Below are positions 6,975 through 15,243 of a stretch of DNA of 42,356 nt, in pieces. Within the stretch, counting starts at the first letter, position 1. Every line of letters starts with the position of its first letter. The DNA comes from Lachnospiraceae bacterium. GTDB taxonomy: Bacteria > Bacillota > Clostridia > Lachnospirales > Lachnospiraceae. The stretch spans positions 1 through 42,356 of the forward strand of contig SFNX01000004.1 of the NCBI GenBank assembly GCA_004552595.1. Reading direction: 5' to 3'. The position numbers and the translations under genes were made by a program. The notes below the pieces were generated by a model. It saw only the letters and a program-made list of their open reading frames with translations. It ran no database searches and was not told the DNA's origin.

Positions 6975-7839
6975 TGTTATTTAGTCTTTCCGGATGCTTA
7001 GGGAAAAATGCTGCCGCAGCTGCACCCGGTCCGACATGTGTTCCGATTCCGCATCCAATTGTCTGATACTCAATATCATCAACATATTTGTTCCACATGT
7101 CTGAGCTGTCAGCTATATATTTCTTAATTAATATATCTGAAAGTCCTGTATATCCTACTCTGTATGGCTTGGTAAAATCAATTCCACCGCATGCATTTAT
7201 CTGGGAAATAAGCGCATTTCCGGCATTTTTTGAACCTCTTGCCTTTCCGTACATAACTACAGAACCATCAACAACTCCTACAACCGGCTTTATTGCAAGT
7301 ACTCCTCCGGCAAAAGCCACAGCTGACGATATTCTTCCACCCTTCTTCAAATACTCAAGTGTATCAAGAACTGCAACAACCTGAAGGTTCTTTTTCTCAC
7401 AGTTTAATATGTCTGCAATCTCCTCAATGCTCCTACCTTCATCACGATATTTCATTGCAAGGTCAACAATTGCTCTTTCACCAACTGCAACACTTAATGA
7501 ATCAACTACAATAATCTTTCCTTTATAATTATCTGCGGCAATACATGCGCTTTGGTAAGTCCCGGAAAGCTTTGATGATATAGTAATTACAATTGCCGTG
7601 TCACCATTATCTACAACCTTTTTAAATGCCTCATCGAACATATAAGGAGTTACCTGAGAAGTAGTAGGCAGGGCATCCGACTCAATTAATCTTTCATAGA
7701 ATTCCTTATGAGTGATGTTTTCACCATCCTTATAATCACTACCATCGTCAAATCTTATTGTTACAGGCAAAATGATAAGCTTTTCCCTATCTTCCCCCGT
7801 TACGTCAGCTATTGAGTCTGTTATTATCTGAACAGCCAT
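6955..7839 (-). CDS. DegV family fatty-acid-binding protein
   Basis: A 294-residue DegV protein. Recognised by the opening VQIITDSIADV, the LPVTIRFDDGSDYKDG strand pair, the TSQVTPYMF segment, ITISSKLSGTYQSA, and a C-terminal GCGIGTHVGPGAAA. DegV proteins bind a fatty acid between two domains, and homologues (FakB) present it to the kinase FakA; whether this copy does so is not visible here. No fakA lies nearby. It sits 18 bases after tadA with AAGGAAGGG and AAGGG purine-rich sites before the ATG, and overlaps the activase gene downstream. Confidence 0.9.
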   Translation of the reverse strand: MAVQIITDSIADVTGEDREKLIILPVTIRFDDGSDYKDGENITHKEFYERLIESDALPTTSQVTPYMFDEAFKKVVDNGDTAIVITISSKLSGTYQSACIAADNYKGKIIVVDSLSVAVGERAIVDLAMKYRDEGRSIEEIADILNCEKKNLQVVAVLDTLEYLKKGGRISSAVAFAGGVLAIKPVVGVVDGSVVMYGKARGSKNAGNALISQINACGGIDFTKPYRVGYTGLSDILIKKYIADSSDMWNKYVDDIEYQTIGCGIGTHVGPGAAAAAFFPKHPERLNNNAKNEN

Positions 7840-7857
7840 ATTCCCTTATCCCTTCCT

Positions 7858-8334
7858 TTAATTTATTTTGTTTTTGTCCCTTAATTCAATAAAGAAATCA
7901 GAAAGCATTTTTGAACATTCTTCATTCAGGACACCTTTTATTATCTCAACCTGATGATTGAATTCGCTCATCTGTAAAATATTTATTATTGAGCCTGCAC
8001 AGCCCGATTTAGGGCTCATACAGCCTATCACTACTTTATCCATTCTCCCTTGCACAATTGCTCCTGCGCACATCTGGCAAGGCTCGAGTGTAACATACAT
8101 TGTACAGCCTTCAAGTCTCCAGTCTCCTAATTTCTTACTCGCTTTCTTTATTGCCTGAAGCTCTGCATGAGACAAAGTATTTTTATCTGTCTTTCGTCTG
8201 TTATAGCCTCTTCCTATTATTTTATCCTCATATACAATTACGCAGCCTATAGGAACTTCTCCAAGCATATAAGCTTTTTTAGCTTCCCTTATTGCTGCCA
8301 ACATATATTTTTCGTCTTTATCGGGCTTACTCAT
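7858..8334 (-). CDS. tadA: tRNA-specific adenosine deaminase
   Basis: A 158-residue zinc deaminase that converts A34 to inosine in tRNA-Arg(ACG), allowing CGN decoding. The catalytic H56-A-E58 and the zinc ligands C86 and C89 (LEPCQMCAGAI) are present, with typical TadA spacing. Its start overlaps the stop of the upstream regulator gene by four bases (ATGA). In B. subtilis tadA (yaaJ) lies beside the SRP RNA gene; here two genes have come between them. Confidence 0.93.
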   Translation of the reverse strand: MSKPDKDEKYMLAAIREAKKAYMLGEVPIGCVIVYEDKIIGRGYNRRKTDKNTLSHAELQAIKKASKKLGDWRLEGCTMYVTLEPCQMCAGAIVQGRMDKVVIGCMSPKSGCAGSIINILQMSEFNHQVEIIKGVLNEECSKMLSDFFIELRDKNKIN

Positions 8335-9413
8335 CTATTCTGTTCTTTAATATAATTAATATATCCACGTACCATCATGGCAATCTTAAATGAAAGTGCA
8401 TCATCGAAATTTCTGACATCCATTCCTGTTGCCTTCTCAAGCTTTTCAATTCTGTATACTAATGTATTTCTGTGAATGTATAGCTGTCTTGATGTCTCTG
8501 AGACGTTTAAGCTATTTTCCAAAAACTTATCAATAGTATTTAGTATCTCTTCATCAATTTCTTCCGATAGCTCACCGCCAAATACTTCATCAATAAACAT
8601 TTCACAAAGATTAATCGGAAGCTGATAAATTAATCGTCCGATTCCTAGCGTCGAGTATGCAATGACAGTCTTATCCGCATAGAAAATCTTTCCGACATCA
8701 AGTGCCATATTTGCTTCCTTATATGACTTTGAAACGCCTTTAATGTCATTTACAATAGTACCGTATGAAACTCTGACATTTGTCATTGCCTCTGAGTTGA
8801 ACATATCGACAAGCATTTTAGCATTATCGTCCATGTCTTCATATGATTCATCAGGCTGTAATGTCTTAATTACTATAATATGGTCTTCATCTACTGTTGT
8901 TACATAATCTCCGTTATGTGTATTATAAAGTTCCCTTACCATTTCATATGCCGCAGGGTCTTTTATAGCGCTAAGTTCGATGACGAATACACATCTTGGA
9001 ACAGATGGCTCGATATGAAGTTTCTGAGCTTTATTATATATATCAACAAGTAACAAATTATCAAGAAGAAGATTCTGGAAAAAGCTGTTTTTATCCACCT
9101 TATCCTTATAAGCGATAATAAGACTTTTAAGCTGACCGGCAACAAGCTTTCCTACAAGGAATTTATCTCCGTTACCTTTTATTATTAATGCATAGCTTAA
9201 CCCATCTTCATTTTCAATCTTAATAAATAAATTACCTGAAATATCCTGGGTATCTGCATCAGAAATAATAAAATCCGTAATATCCTTTGTCCTTATGTCA
9301 AAATCAGAAGTAGAAGCTATTACTATACCCGAATTATCGGCAAGCAATAAGTCCATATTAGCGATAGTCTTTGCTTCTTCAAGGCAGTTTATGATAGTCT
9401 GATTTGAAATCAT
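8331..9413 (-). CDS. CdaR/PucR-type transcriptional regulator
   Basis: A 360-residue regulator with a C-terminal PucR-type helix-turn-helix at about 305-350 (SETSRQLYIHRNTLVYRIEKLE), the part best conserved in the CdaR/PucR family. The N-terminal 130 residues resemble a small sensory domain (TNMDLLLADNSGIVIASTSDFDI), and the centre resembles the CdaR GGDEF-like domain without its motif. Family members sense sugar diacids, purines or other small molecules. No catabolic genes are adjacent: it is coupled to tadA, so the target cannot be read from context. GGGAG precedes the ATG; a minus-strand TATAAT at 9451-9456 probably serves it. Confidence 0.8.
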   Translation of the reverse strand: MISNQTIINCLEEAKTIANMDLLLADNSGIVIASTSDFDIRTKDITDFIISDADTQDISGNLFIKIENEDGLSYALIIKGNGDKFLVGKLVAGQLKSLIIAYKDKVDKNSFFQNLLLDNLLLVDIYNKAQKLHIEPSVPRCVFVIELSAIKDPAAYEMVRELYNTHNGDYVTTVDEDHIIVIKTLQPDESYEDMDDNAKMLVDMFNSEAMTNVRVSYGTIVNDIKGVSKSYKEANMALDVGKIFYADKTVIAYSTLGIGRLIYQLPINLCEMFIDEVFGGELSEEIDEEILNTIDKFLENSLNVSETSRQLYIHRNTLVYRIEKLEKATGMDVRNFDDALSFKIAMMVRGYINYIKEQNR

Positions 9414-9450
9414 TTTTTATCTCCCAAATGTGCTTAAAAGTAACTATATA

Positions 9451-9456
9451 ATTATA
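9451..9456 (-). promoter_or_regulatory. Probable -10 box of the CdaR/PucR-type gene
   Basis: TATAAT on the minus strand, about 37 bases before the start codon. At 17 bases the -35 position reads TTTTAT, a poor match that also lies in the T-run of the upstream terminator, so the promoter is only partly supported. Confidence 0.45.
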
Positions 9457-9469
9457 CACGAATTTTCTT

Positions 9470-9508
9470 GTAAATAAAAGAAAGCCCGAGGTTTTACTAA
9501 CCTCGGGC
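9470..9508 (-). terminator. Terminator of the MsmK-type ATPase gene
   Basis: Ten perfect pairs, GCCCGAGGTT/AACCTCGGGC with a five-base loop, followed on the minus strand by TTTCTTTTATTT, 18 bases after the stop codon. Confidence 0.93.
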
Positions 9509-9525
9509 AAGAATAACTTATTATA

Positions 9526-10638
9526 TTAGTTTGTAATAGCAAGTTCTGTATCTTTATCAAATACATGAATCTTCTCAACATCCATAGCAAACTTAACTGT
9601 ATCGCCAGGTCTTGATGTAGTACGTGGGTCAACTCTTGCTGTGATTGGGAACTCTTCAAGATCGAAGTAAAGGTATACTTCTGCACCAAGAAGTTCGTAA
9701 ACCTTAACTGTTGACTCGAATACTGACTGTGGTGAGCTCTCAATGTACATCTGTGAATCATAGATATCTTCAGGTCTGATACCAAATGTAACAATCTTTC
9801 CGTCATAGCCGCCTTCGATAAGCTTCTTAGACTTAGCCGGTGGAAGAGGAATCTCCTTACCTGCGAAGCAAAGCTTAGCAACATCGCCTTCAACCTTAAC
9901 TGTTGCATCAAGGAAGTTCATCTGAGGTGATCCCATGAATCCTGCAACGAAGAGGTTAGCCGGCTTCTCGTATAAGTTCTGAGGTGTATCAACCTGCTGA
10001 ATAACACCATCCTTCATAACTACGATACGTGTACCAAGAGTCATAGCCTCTGTCTGGTCATGTGTAACGTAAATGATTGTTGTCTCAAGTCTCTTATGAA
10101 GCTTAGCAATCTCTACACGCATCTGTACACGAAGCTTAGCATCAAGGTTTGAAAGAGGCTCGTCCATAAGGAATACCTTAGGGTTACGAACGATAGCACG
10201 TCCCATAGCAACTCTCTGTCTCTGTCCACCTGAAAGAGCCTTTGGCTTACGATCAAGAAGCTGTGTAAGGTCAAGAATCTTAGCTGCTTCCTTAACCATC
10301 TTATCTATTTCATCTGTAGGAACTTTTCTAAGCTTAAGACCAAATGCCATATTATCATAAACTGACATATGTGGGTAAAGAGCGTAGTTCTGGAATACCA
10401 TTGCGATATCTCTGTCCTTAGGCTCAACATCATTAACTATCTTGTCTCCGATTCTTAATTCACCTGATGAGATTTCCTCAAGTCCTGCGATCATACGGAG
10501 TGTTGTTGACTTACCACAACCTGAAGGTCCTACGAAGATGATGAATTCCTTATCTTCGATTTCAAGGTTGAAATCCTTAACTGCCTGGAAACCGTTAGGA
10601 TAAACCTTGCAAATGTTTTTAAGTGATAAACTTGCCAT
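9526..10638 (-). CDS. MsmK/UgpC family sugar ABC transporter ATPase
   Basis: A 370-residue ATPase of the carbohydrate uptake 1 class. Walker A GPSGCGKST is at about 38-46, the signature LSGGQRQRVAMGRAI at about 134-148, Walker B VFLMDEPLSNLDA follows, and the C-terminal OB-type MalK-like domain contains GIRPEDIYD. No binding protein or permease gene is adjacent and the gene has its own terminator, so it is likely a shared ATPase serving several sugar or oligosaccharide importers, as MsmX does in B. subtilis. It does not belong to the arabinose-cluster importer, which has its own double ATPase. AGGAGG precedes the ATG. The sequence alone does not separate MsmK from UgpC. Confidence 0.9.
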   Translation of the reverse strand: MASLSLKNICKVYPNGFQAVKDFNLEIEDKEFIIFVGPSGCGKSTTLRMIAGLEEISSGELRIGDKIVNDVEPKDRDIAMVFQNYALYPHMSVYDNMAFGLKLRKVPTDEIDKMVKEAAKILDLTQLLDRKPKALSGGQRQRVAMGRAIVRNPKVFLMDEPLSNLDAKLRVQMRVEIAKLHKRLETTIIYVTHDQTEAMTLGTRIVVMKDGVIQQVDTPQNLYEKPANLFVAGFMGSPQMNFLDATVKVEGDVAKLCFAGKEIPLPPAKSKKLIEGGYDGKIVTFGIRPEDIYDSQMYIESSPQSVFESTVKVYELLGAEVYLYFDLEEFPITARVDPRTTSRPGDTVKFAMDVEKIHVFDKDTELAITN

Positions 10639-10695
10639 TTTATTAATTCCTCCTAAAAAAATACCTTATATGTGGCTTTCACCACGACTGAAATA

Positions 10696-10701
10696 AGTAT
10701 A
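10696..10701 (-). promoter_or_regulatory. Likely -10 box of the MsmK-type gene
   Basis: TATACT on the minus strand starts just past the terminator hairpin of the upstream cyclase gene. A 17-base spacer puts the -35 (TAGCAA) in the loop of that hairpin, which is a weak match. Confidence 0.4.
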
Positions 10702-10704
10702 ACA

Positions 10705-10754
10705 AAAGGGTGATTCTTTTGCTATGCCACGTTTCAACAAAAAAATCACCCTTT
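10705..10754 (-). terminator. Terminator of the diguanylate cyclase operon
   Basis: Minus-strand hairpin with an 11-bp stem AAAGGGTGATT/AATCACCCTTT, extended inward by TTTTG/CAAAA, followed by TTGTTAT. It ends the operon that starts at ispE or within it. The T-tail is interrupted. Confidence 0.75.
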
Positions 10755-10790
10755 ATTATGCAATTTGTATATTATTGATTAACCCTTTGA

Positions 10791-12311
10791 TTAATCTTCT
10801 TTTTTTTCGATTACAGCATCCTTTTCAACCTTATTTAAGTCAGCATAGAACGATACTCTGTTTTTACCATCCTTCTTTGATTTATAAACTGCTTTATCTG
10901 CTGCCTTATAAAGTGAATCAAAATCTTCTGCATCCGTCGGATACACTGCACCGCCAACTGAAGCTGTAGGCGAATATTTTGTATATTCTCCGACATTGAA
11001 GCCTTCAAAGAACTGCATAATTCTTGAGCCTTCATGTCTGATGAGTTCAGGATCCTTAACATCTTTAATGAAGATCATAAATTCATCTCCACCGATTCTT
11101 CCAAGTATGTCATTTACTCTGAACCATGATCTGATCTGATGTCCAAACTGAGCAAGAACCTGGTCTCCAAATGCATGACCTCTTGTATCATTAATCTTTT
11201 TAAAATCATCTACATCCAGAACAAAAAGCATTGATACGGAATTCTTTCCATCTCCCTGCAAATATTCCTTAATCATTCTTTCGGTTGCTACCTTATTGTA
11301 CAAATCAGTAAGGAGGTCTGTATCTGCCTTATTCTGAAGGTCTTCCGTTTCTACATTGTATTTAGCCTTATTAAGTAATGCTATTCCGGCAAAAATTATA
11401 ATAAATGCAATAATAGCAATACCAATTTCCATTGTCATGGTTCTTATGTTCTTTGATACTACAGAAAAGCTTCTTTCGACGTCCTTAGTATCAACAAGCA
11501 TAACAACTGATGCTTTACAGTTATCTATAGGAGAATAAAAAATGTAATTTCCCTGATCTCCATATACTGTCTGCTGCGAACCTGTTCTGCAGTCAACAAT
11601 AGCCTGTCTGAAGGCGTTATAGGAACCATCGACATAAATTACATTCTGTGCTTTATCAATCATATTTGTGCCGACTTCGCATAAGTATGATTTATTTCCG
11701 GCCGATTCGATTACATCACCATCTGCTGAAACAAGTGCAAATGTATTACTTGAAGAATACTTAGGATTATTTAACAATGTCTCCATAATATTCGGAACAT
11801 ATTCAATGATTATATATCCTCTGTTCTGGTTCTTGGATGCAATCGCTCTTGATAGATAAAGATAATTTATACCTTTGCCACCCTTAATAAATCTTCCCTC
11901 AGTACCTTTTGCACTGAATATTGATGAGAGCTTCTTATCTTCGTTAATATTCACATATGTCTGCCCATTGGCATCTATTGCAGCATAATTATCGTTTACA
12001 ATATAAATGTTATTGACATTTGTTGCTCTCTTTGCAACAGCTATGTTCTCAATACATGAATCGTCAAATAAATCTTCCTCTTCAAGAATTTCAGTAGCTA
12101 AAAGATTTGCAATTTTTTCCATTGCATATATATTCCTGGAATAAAGCTGGCTAATATCGCTTGTCTCCAACCGATAGCTTTCCTCGACACGTGATTTAGC
12201 ATCCTCAATCATTCTGATTCTGAATGATGAAAGGATTGCTAATATGATAATTGAAAGAAAAATAACCGGTAAAGTGTAAGAATTTGCTTTGAATTTTTCT
12301 GTTTTTTTCAT
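10791..12311 (-). CDS. Membrane diguanylate cyclase with extracellular sensor domain
   Basis: A 506-residue protein making cyclic di-GMP. Transmembrane helices lie at about 12-30 and 295-315; between them is a roughly 260-residue extracellular Cache-like sensor. The cytoplasmic GGDEF domain (about 325-490) has an intact GGDEF site at 407-411 and an allosteric inhibitory RxxD (R398-V-N-D401) five residues before it, so activity with product inhibition is expected. LDVDDFKKIND supplies the metal Asp. It is the last gene after yesL-like and GNAT genes. The sensed ligand is unknown. Confidence 0.92.
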   Translation of the reverse strand: MKKTEKFKANSYTLPVIFLSIIILAILSSFRIRMIEDAKSRVEESYRLETSDISQLYSRNIYAMEKIANLLATEILEEEDLFDDSCIENIAVAKRATNVNNIYIVNDNYAAIDANGQTYVNINEDKKLSSIFSAKGTEGRFIKGGKGINYLYLSRAIASKNQNRGYIIIEYVPNIMETLLNNPKYSSSNTFALVSADGDVIESAGNKSYLCEVGTNMIDKAQNVIYVDGSYNAFRQAIVDCRTGSQQTVYGDQGNYIFYSPIDNCKASVVMLVDTKDVERSFSVVSKNIRTMTMEIGIAIIAFIIIFAGIALLNKAKYNVETEDLQNKADTDLLTDLYNKVATERMIKEYLQGDGKNSVSMLFVLDVDDFKKINDTRGHAFGDQVLAQFGHQIRSWFRVNDILGRIGGDEFMIFIKDVKDPELIRHEGSRIMQFFEGFNVGEYTKYSPTASVGGAVYPTDAEDFDSLYKAADKAVYKSKKDGKNRVSFYADLNKVEKDAVIEKKED

Positions 12312-12329
12312 TGTGTAATATACCTTCTA

Positions 12330-13010
12330 TTATTTATTATCGTTAACGTTTACTTCAAATTCCTCATCACTCGTGATTTTTTCTTCAGGCATATATAACT
12401 TAAAAATCTTCACAAAGAAAGATGAATTGCAATATGCACATAACCCAAATACAAAGAATACTAATATAAGTGCCTTTGGTACAAAATACATTACAACAAA
12501 CGGTAAGACATTTATTATGATAATAAGTATTGTCGATGGAAAATGTCTTATACTCATAAACATTGCATTTTTTAGCGTATTTTTAACACTGTTGTCAAAT
12601 CTGGCAAGCAACGGAAATACATAAGAAGATGTAAACGAAAAGAGAATAAGTGATGCCATTACAATAATATACATTACTTTTGCAATTCCTTGTGGCATAA
12701 CAAGTCCCGCATATCCACCGTTAATTACTTTAAAATCGACATAAATGACTGTTCCAATTGCAAGTACAATGAGCCAGATAATTGTTGCCTGCTTAAAGTT
12801 TTGCTTAAATGATTTGAAAAACGCCTTTGCAATATAGCATTCCTCATCCTTAACCATTTTTAGTGTAACATAGTATAATGCAGTATATGCCGCTCCAAAA
12901 GTAAAAATCGGTAAAGAGCATAATATAAGCAGAAGATTCAAAATGAAAACATCTGCCATCTTTGTAAGGCCGCCAAGAAACGGCCCGTCAATATCAAAAA
13001 ATCTTCCCAT
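12330..13010 (-). CDS. DUF624 / YesL-like membrane protein
   Basis: A 226-residue membrane protein with about five hydrophobic segments (near 18-45, 75-95, 110-130, 160-180 and 180-200). The start MGRFFDIDGPFLGGLTKMAD followed by FILNLLLILCSLPIFTFGAAYTAL is typical of DUF624/YesL proteins, which often neighbour sugar transport genes and whose role is not settled. Here it sits between a GNAT gene and a diguanylate cyclase, with short gaps of 15 and 18 bases, so it is probably co-transcribed. Confidence 0.85.
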   Translation of the reverse strand: MGRFFDIDGPFLGGLTKMADVFILNLLLILCSLPIFTFGAAYTALYYVTLKMVKDEECYIAKAFFKSFKQNFKQATIIWLIVLAIGTVIYVDFKVINGGYAGLVMPQGIAKVMYIIVMASLILFSFTSSYVFPLLARFDNSVKNTLKNAMFMSIRHFPSTILIIIINVLPFVVMYFVPKALILVFFVFGLCAYCNSSFFVKIFKLYMPEEKITSDEEFEVNVNDNK

Positions 13011-13025
13011 TTTACAAATTCACCT

Positions 13026-13496
13026 TCAAAATCTAGCTTTCATCGGCGTATATCTTATGCCGTCTGTAGTCTGTTCAATGTCTGTATCAACAAAACCCAT
13101 TTTATGATAAAAGCCTACGGCATAAGGCGATGAATTTACCGTCATTTCTCTTTTACCATATTTCTCATATGTGCGTTCAAAAGTCTTTTCAACAAGTCTT
13201 CTTGCAATACCTTTTTTATGATATTCGCTGTCGACAAACAAAAGAGATATATGAGTTTCGTTTCTTACACCAATTATGCCTACAATAATATTGTTATTAA
13301 AAGCAGCTAAAACATTATATTTTCCTTCTATGAAAAGGGTTTTTAATATAGGATCTCTTACAAAGTTCCTGAATGAAGTTATTCCTTCTTTGGTATATTC
13401 AGGTGCTTCATAAAGAATAAATGTATCCCAGGCAAGATTCATTGCCTCTTCCCATTCATTTTCATTTATTGTTCTTATCAATATATTATCGTTCAT
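13026..13496 (-). CDS. GNAT family N-acetyltransferase
   Basis: A 156-residue GNAT enzyme. The acetyl-CoA-binding motif A is visible as LLFVDSEYHKKGIARRLVEK, where the K/R-G-I-A-R loop holds the pyrophosphate; a Tyr-containing YAVGFYHKMGFVDT segment closes the fold. Substrate unknown. Its ATG overlaps the stop of the DUF1002 gene by four bases, so the two are coupled. Confidence 0.87.
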   Translation of the reverse strand: MNDNILIRTINENEWEEAMNLAWDTFILYEAPEYTKEGITSFRNFVRDPILKTLFIEGKYNVLAAFNNNIIVGIIGVRNETHISLLFVDSEYHKKGIARRLVEKTFERTYEKYGKREMTVNSSPYAVGFYHKMGFVDTDIEQTTDGIRYTPMKARF

Positions 13497-14518
13497 TTCT
13501 TAAATGAGCCAAAAAATGATTTAACAGAAGTACCTACACTTTTGAAGAAATTACCTACGGCATTTGATATTACCTTTCCTATTCCAAGGTCATTCCAGTC
13601 AACATCTTCAAGCTTAAATGTACCTGCTTTAATCTGATCTCCATACTTTGCATATATCTTATCAGCCTGCTCTGCAAGTATGTTAAAATCAATACCCATA
13701 TCTTTAATTTTAACCATTACATCTATAATCTGATTAATCTGGTCTTCTGTAAGATTTGCATTGAGCTCTTTATTTCCCTGACGAACGGCTGCTTCAATTT
13801 CTTCTTTTGTATCAAGATCATTAGCAGCAATTTGTGCCTTGATATATGAAATAAGCTCTGATGCCTTCTCATCATCTCCGAGAGCATCTTTAACCTCACC
13901 TGTAGTTACCAGCTCATCAAGTGCTGTATCAAGTGCCTTTTCATCCACAGGCTTTCCGGACATCTGTGAGTATGCCTTCAATGCACCGATAAGTGCTGCA
14001 GTTCCTGAAATAGGAGATGGTCCGACAACCAGTACATCTGCATCTGTAACACCTGCCGTAACAAGTGCATTAAGATACATTGTATCAGTACAATAATTGA
14101 TATTCTGTGTTTTAACAGTTACTCCGTGTCCTGTTGACTGAGGACGCACAAGAACAGATGATAATGATCTTTTTCCGATTAAAGAAGAGTCAACATAGCT
14201 TCCGAGGTACTGATGCTCTTCTGCATTTGTAACATACACAACATTACAGTCCTTAAGCTTTTCTTCTGTAAGTCCCATTAATGAAAGAACCGTTGCTTTT
14301 TGTGTGGCGTTAAGATCAGAACCGAGTGCCACAAAAACAGACTGTTTTGTAACCTCTAATATTGCAGGAGCACTTTGTTCTTCTTCTTTTGCTTCCTCTT
14401 TCTTATCTTCTCCATTACCATTCTCATCTACTATTGTAATTGTCTCTGTTGCCATAACAGGTGTCACATAGCCAAATACTAAAGAAATGCCAAGTAATAA
14501 ACATAATAATTTTTTCAT
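13493..14518 (-). CDS. Secreted DUF1002 (YpuA-like) protein
   Basis: A 341-residue protein counting from the ATG at 14518, chosen because GGGAGG lies eight bases before it and a signal peptide follows at once (MKKLLCLLLGISLVFGYVTPVMA). An upstream in-frame start would add 17 residues that spoil the signal peptide. The rest matches DUF1002: VFVALGSDLNATQKATVLSLMGL, LIGKRSLSSVLVRP, GVTVKTQNINYCT and VVGPSPISGTAALIG. A Glu/Lys-rich linker (about 35-50) follows the signal. Likely an exported protein of unknown function; B. subtilis YpuA belongs here. Coupled to the GNAT gene. Confidence 0.87.
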   Translation of the reverse strand: MKKLLCLLLGISLVFGYVTPVMATETITIVDENGNGEDKKEEAKEEEQSAPAILEVTKQSVFVALGSDLNATQKATVLSLMGLTEEKLKDCNVVYVTNAEEHQYLGSYVDSSLIGKRSLSSVLVRPQSTGHGVTVKTQNINYCTDTMYLNALVTAGVTDADVLVVGPSPISGTAALIGALKAYSQMSGKPVDEKALDTALDELVTTGEVKDALGDDEKASELISYIKAQIAANDLDTKEEIEAAVRQGNKELNANLTEDQINQIIDVMVKIKDMGIDFNILAEQADKIYAKYGDQIKAGTFKLEDVDWNDLGIGKVISNAVGNFFKSVGTSVKSFFGSFKK

Positions 14519-14555
14519 AATGATTCCTCCCTTATTAATATGCCTTAGAAATGTA

Positions 14556-15233
14556 TTATAAAATATCAAGCTGTTCTGAAATACTGATTTCCTGATTATC
14601 TATATGTATTTCTGTTGCCTTTACAGCTGATTCTACATCCCTGCCTTCGATACATCTCATAATCTCTCTGTGCTCAAGCATAAGCGCCTGTCCCCCATCA
14701 GACTGTTGCTTGATATATTCGAATCTGTATCTGTAGATTCTCTCTGCAAGATTACTGATCATTGATTTTAATCTGCCGTTTTTTGTTGCGGCATGGATAA
14801 CGTCATGAAAAGCCACATCTGCTTCTGCTATTTCCCTGACGTCCTTAGATGCAAGTGCTTTTTCAAATTCCCTCTCTGCATTGTTTAATAACTTAATTTC
14901 ATCTTCCGTAATTCTTTCGCATGCAAGCTTAACCGAAAGTGTATCAAGTGCTTTTCTTACTTCTAATACATCCTGCAGATCTTCCTTTGATATTTTAGCA
15001 ACCTGGGCCCCTTTTCTTGGGACCATCTTAACCAGTCCTTCAAGCTCAAGCATTCTTATTGCTTCACGAATAGGTGTTCTTGAAACTCCAAGCTGATCTG
15101 CAAGATGAATTTCCATAAGCCTTTCTCCCGGCTTATATACACCCTTAAGAATTCTCTCTCTAAGCGTATTAAATACCTCATCCCGTAAAGGTAAAAATTC
15201 ATCTGTCTGTAGTGATAAACTGTTCTTGCTCAT
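14556..15233 (-). CDS. GntR family regulator, FadR/FCD subgroup
   Basis: A 225-residue regulator with an N-terminal winged helix at about 15-75 (RERILKGVYKPGERLMEIHL, LGVSRTPIREAIRMLELEGLV) and a C-terminal all-helical FCD domain with the usual metal-binding positions Asp (about 144), His (148) and later histidines near HREIM. FCD proteins bind small organic acids. It lies ten bases after ispE with AGAAGG before its ATG, an arrangement I recall from other clostridia. The target is not evident. Confidence 0.9.
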   Translation of the reverse strand: MSKNSLSLQTDEFLPLRDEVFNTLRERILKGVYKPGERLMEIHLADQLGVSRTPIREAIRMLELEGLVKMVPRKGAQVAKISKEDLQDVLEVRKALDTLSVKLACERITEDEIKLLNNAEREFEKALASKDVREIAEADVAFHDVIHAATKNGRLKSMISNLAERIYRYRFEYIKQQSDGGQALMLEHREIMRCIEGRDVESAVKATEIHIDNQEISISEQLDIL

Positions 15234-15243
15234 AACATGCCTT

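Noticed and set aside
14519..14569. Upstream in-frame start of the DUF1002 gene
   Set aside because: It would overlap the GntR gene end, push the signal peptide inside the protein, and waste the strong GGGAGG placed before the ATG at 14518.
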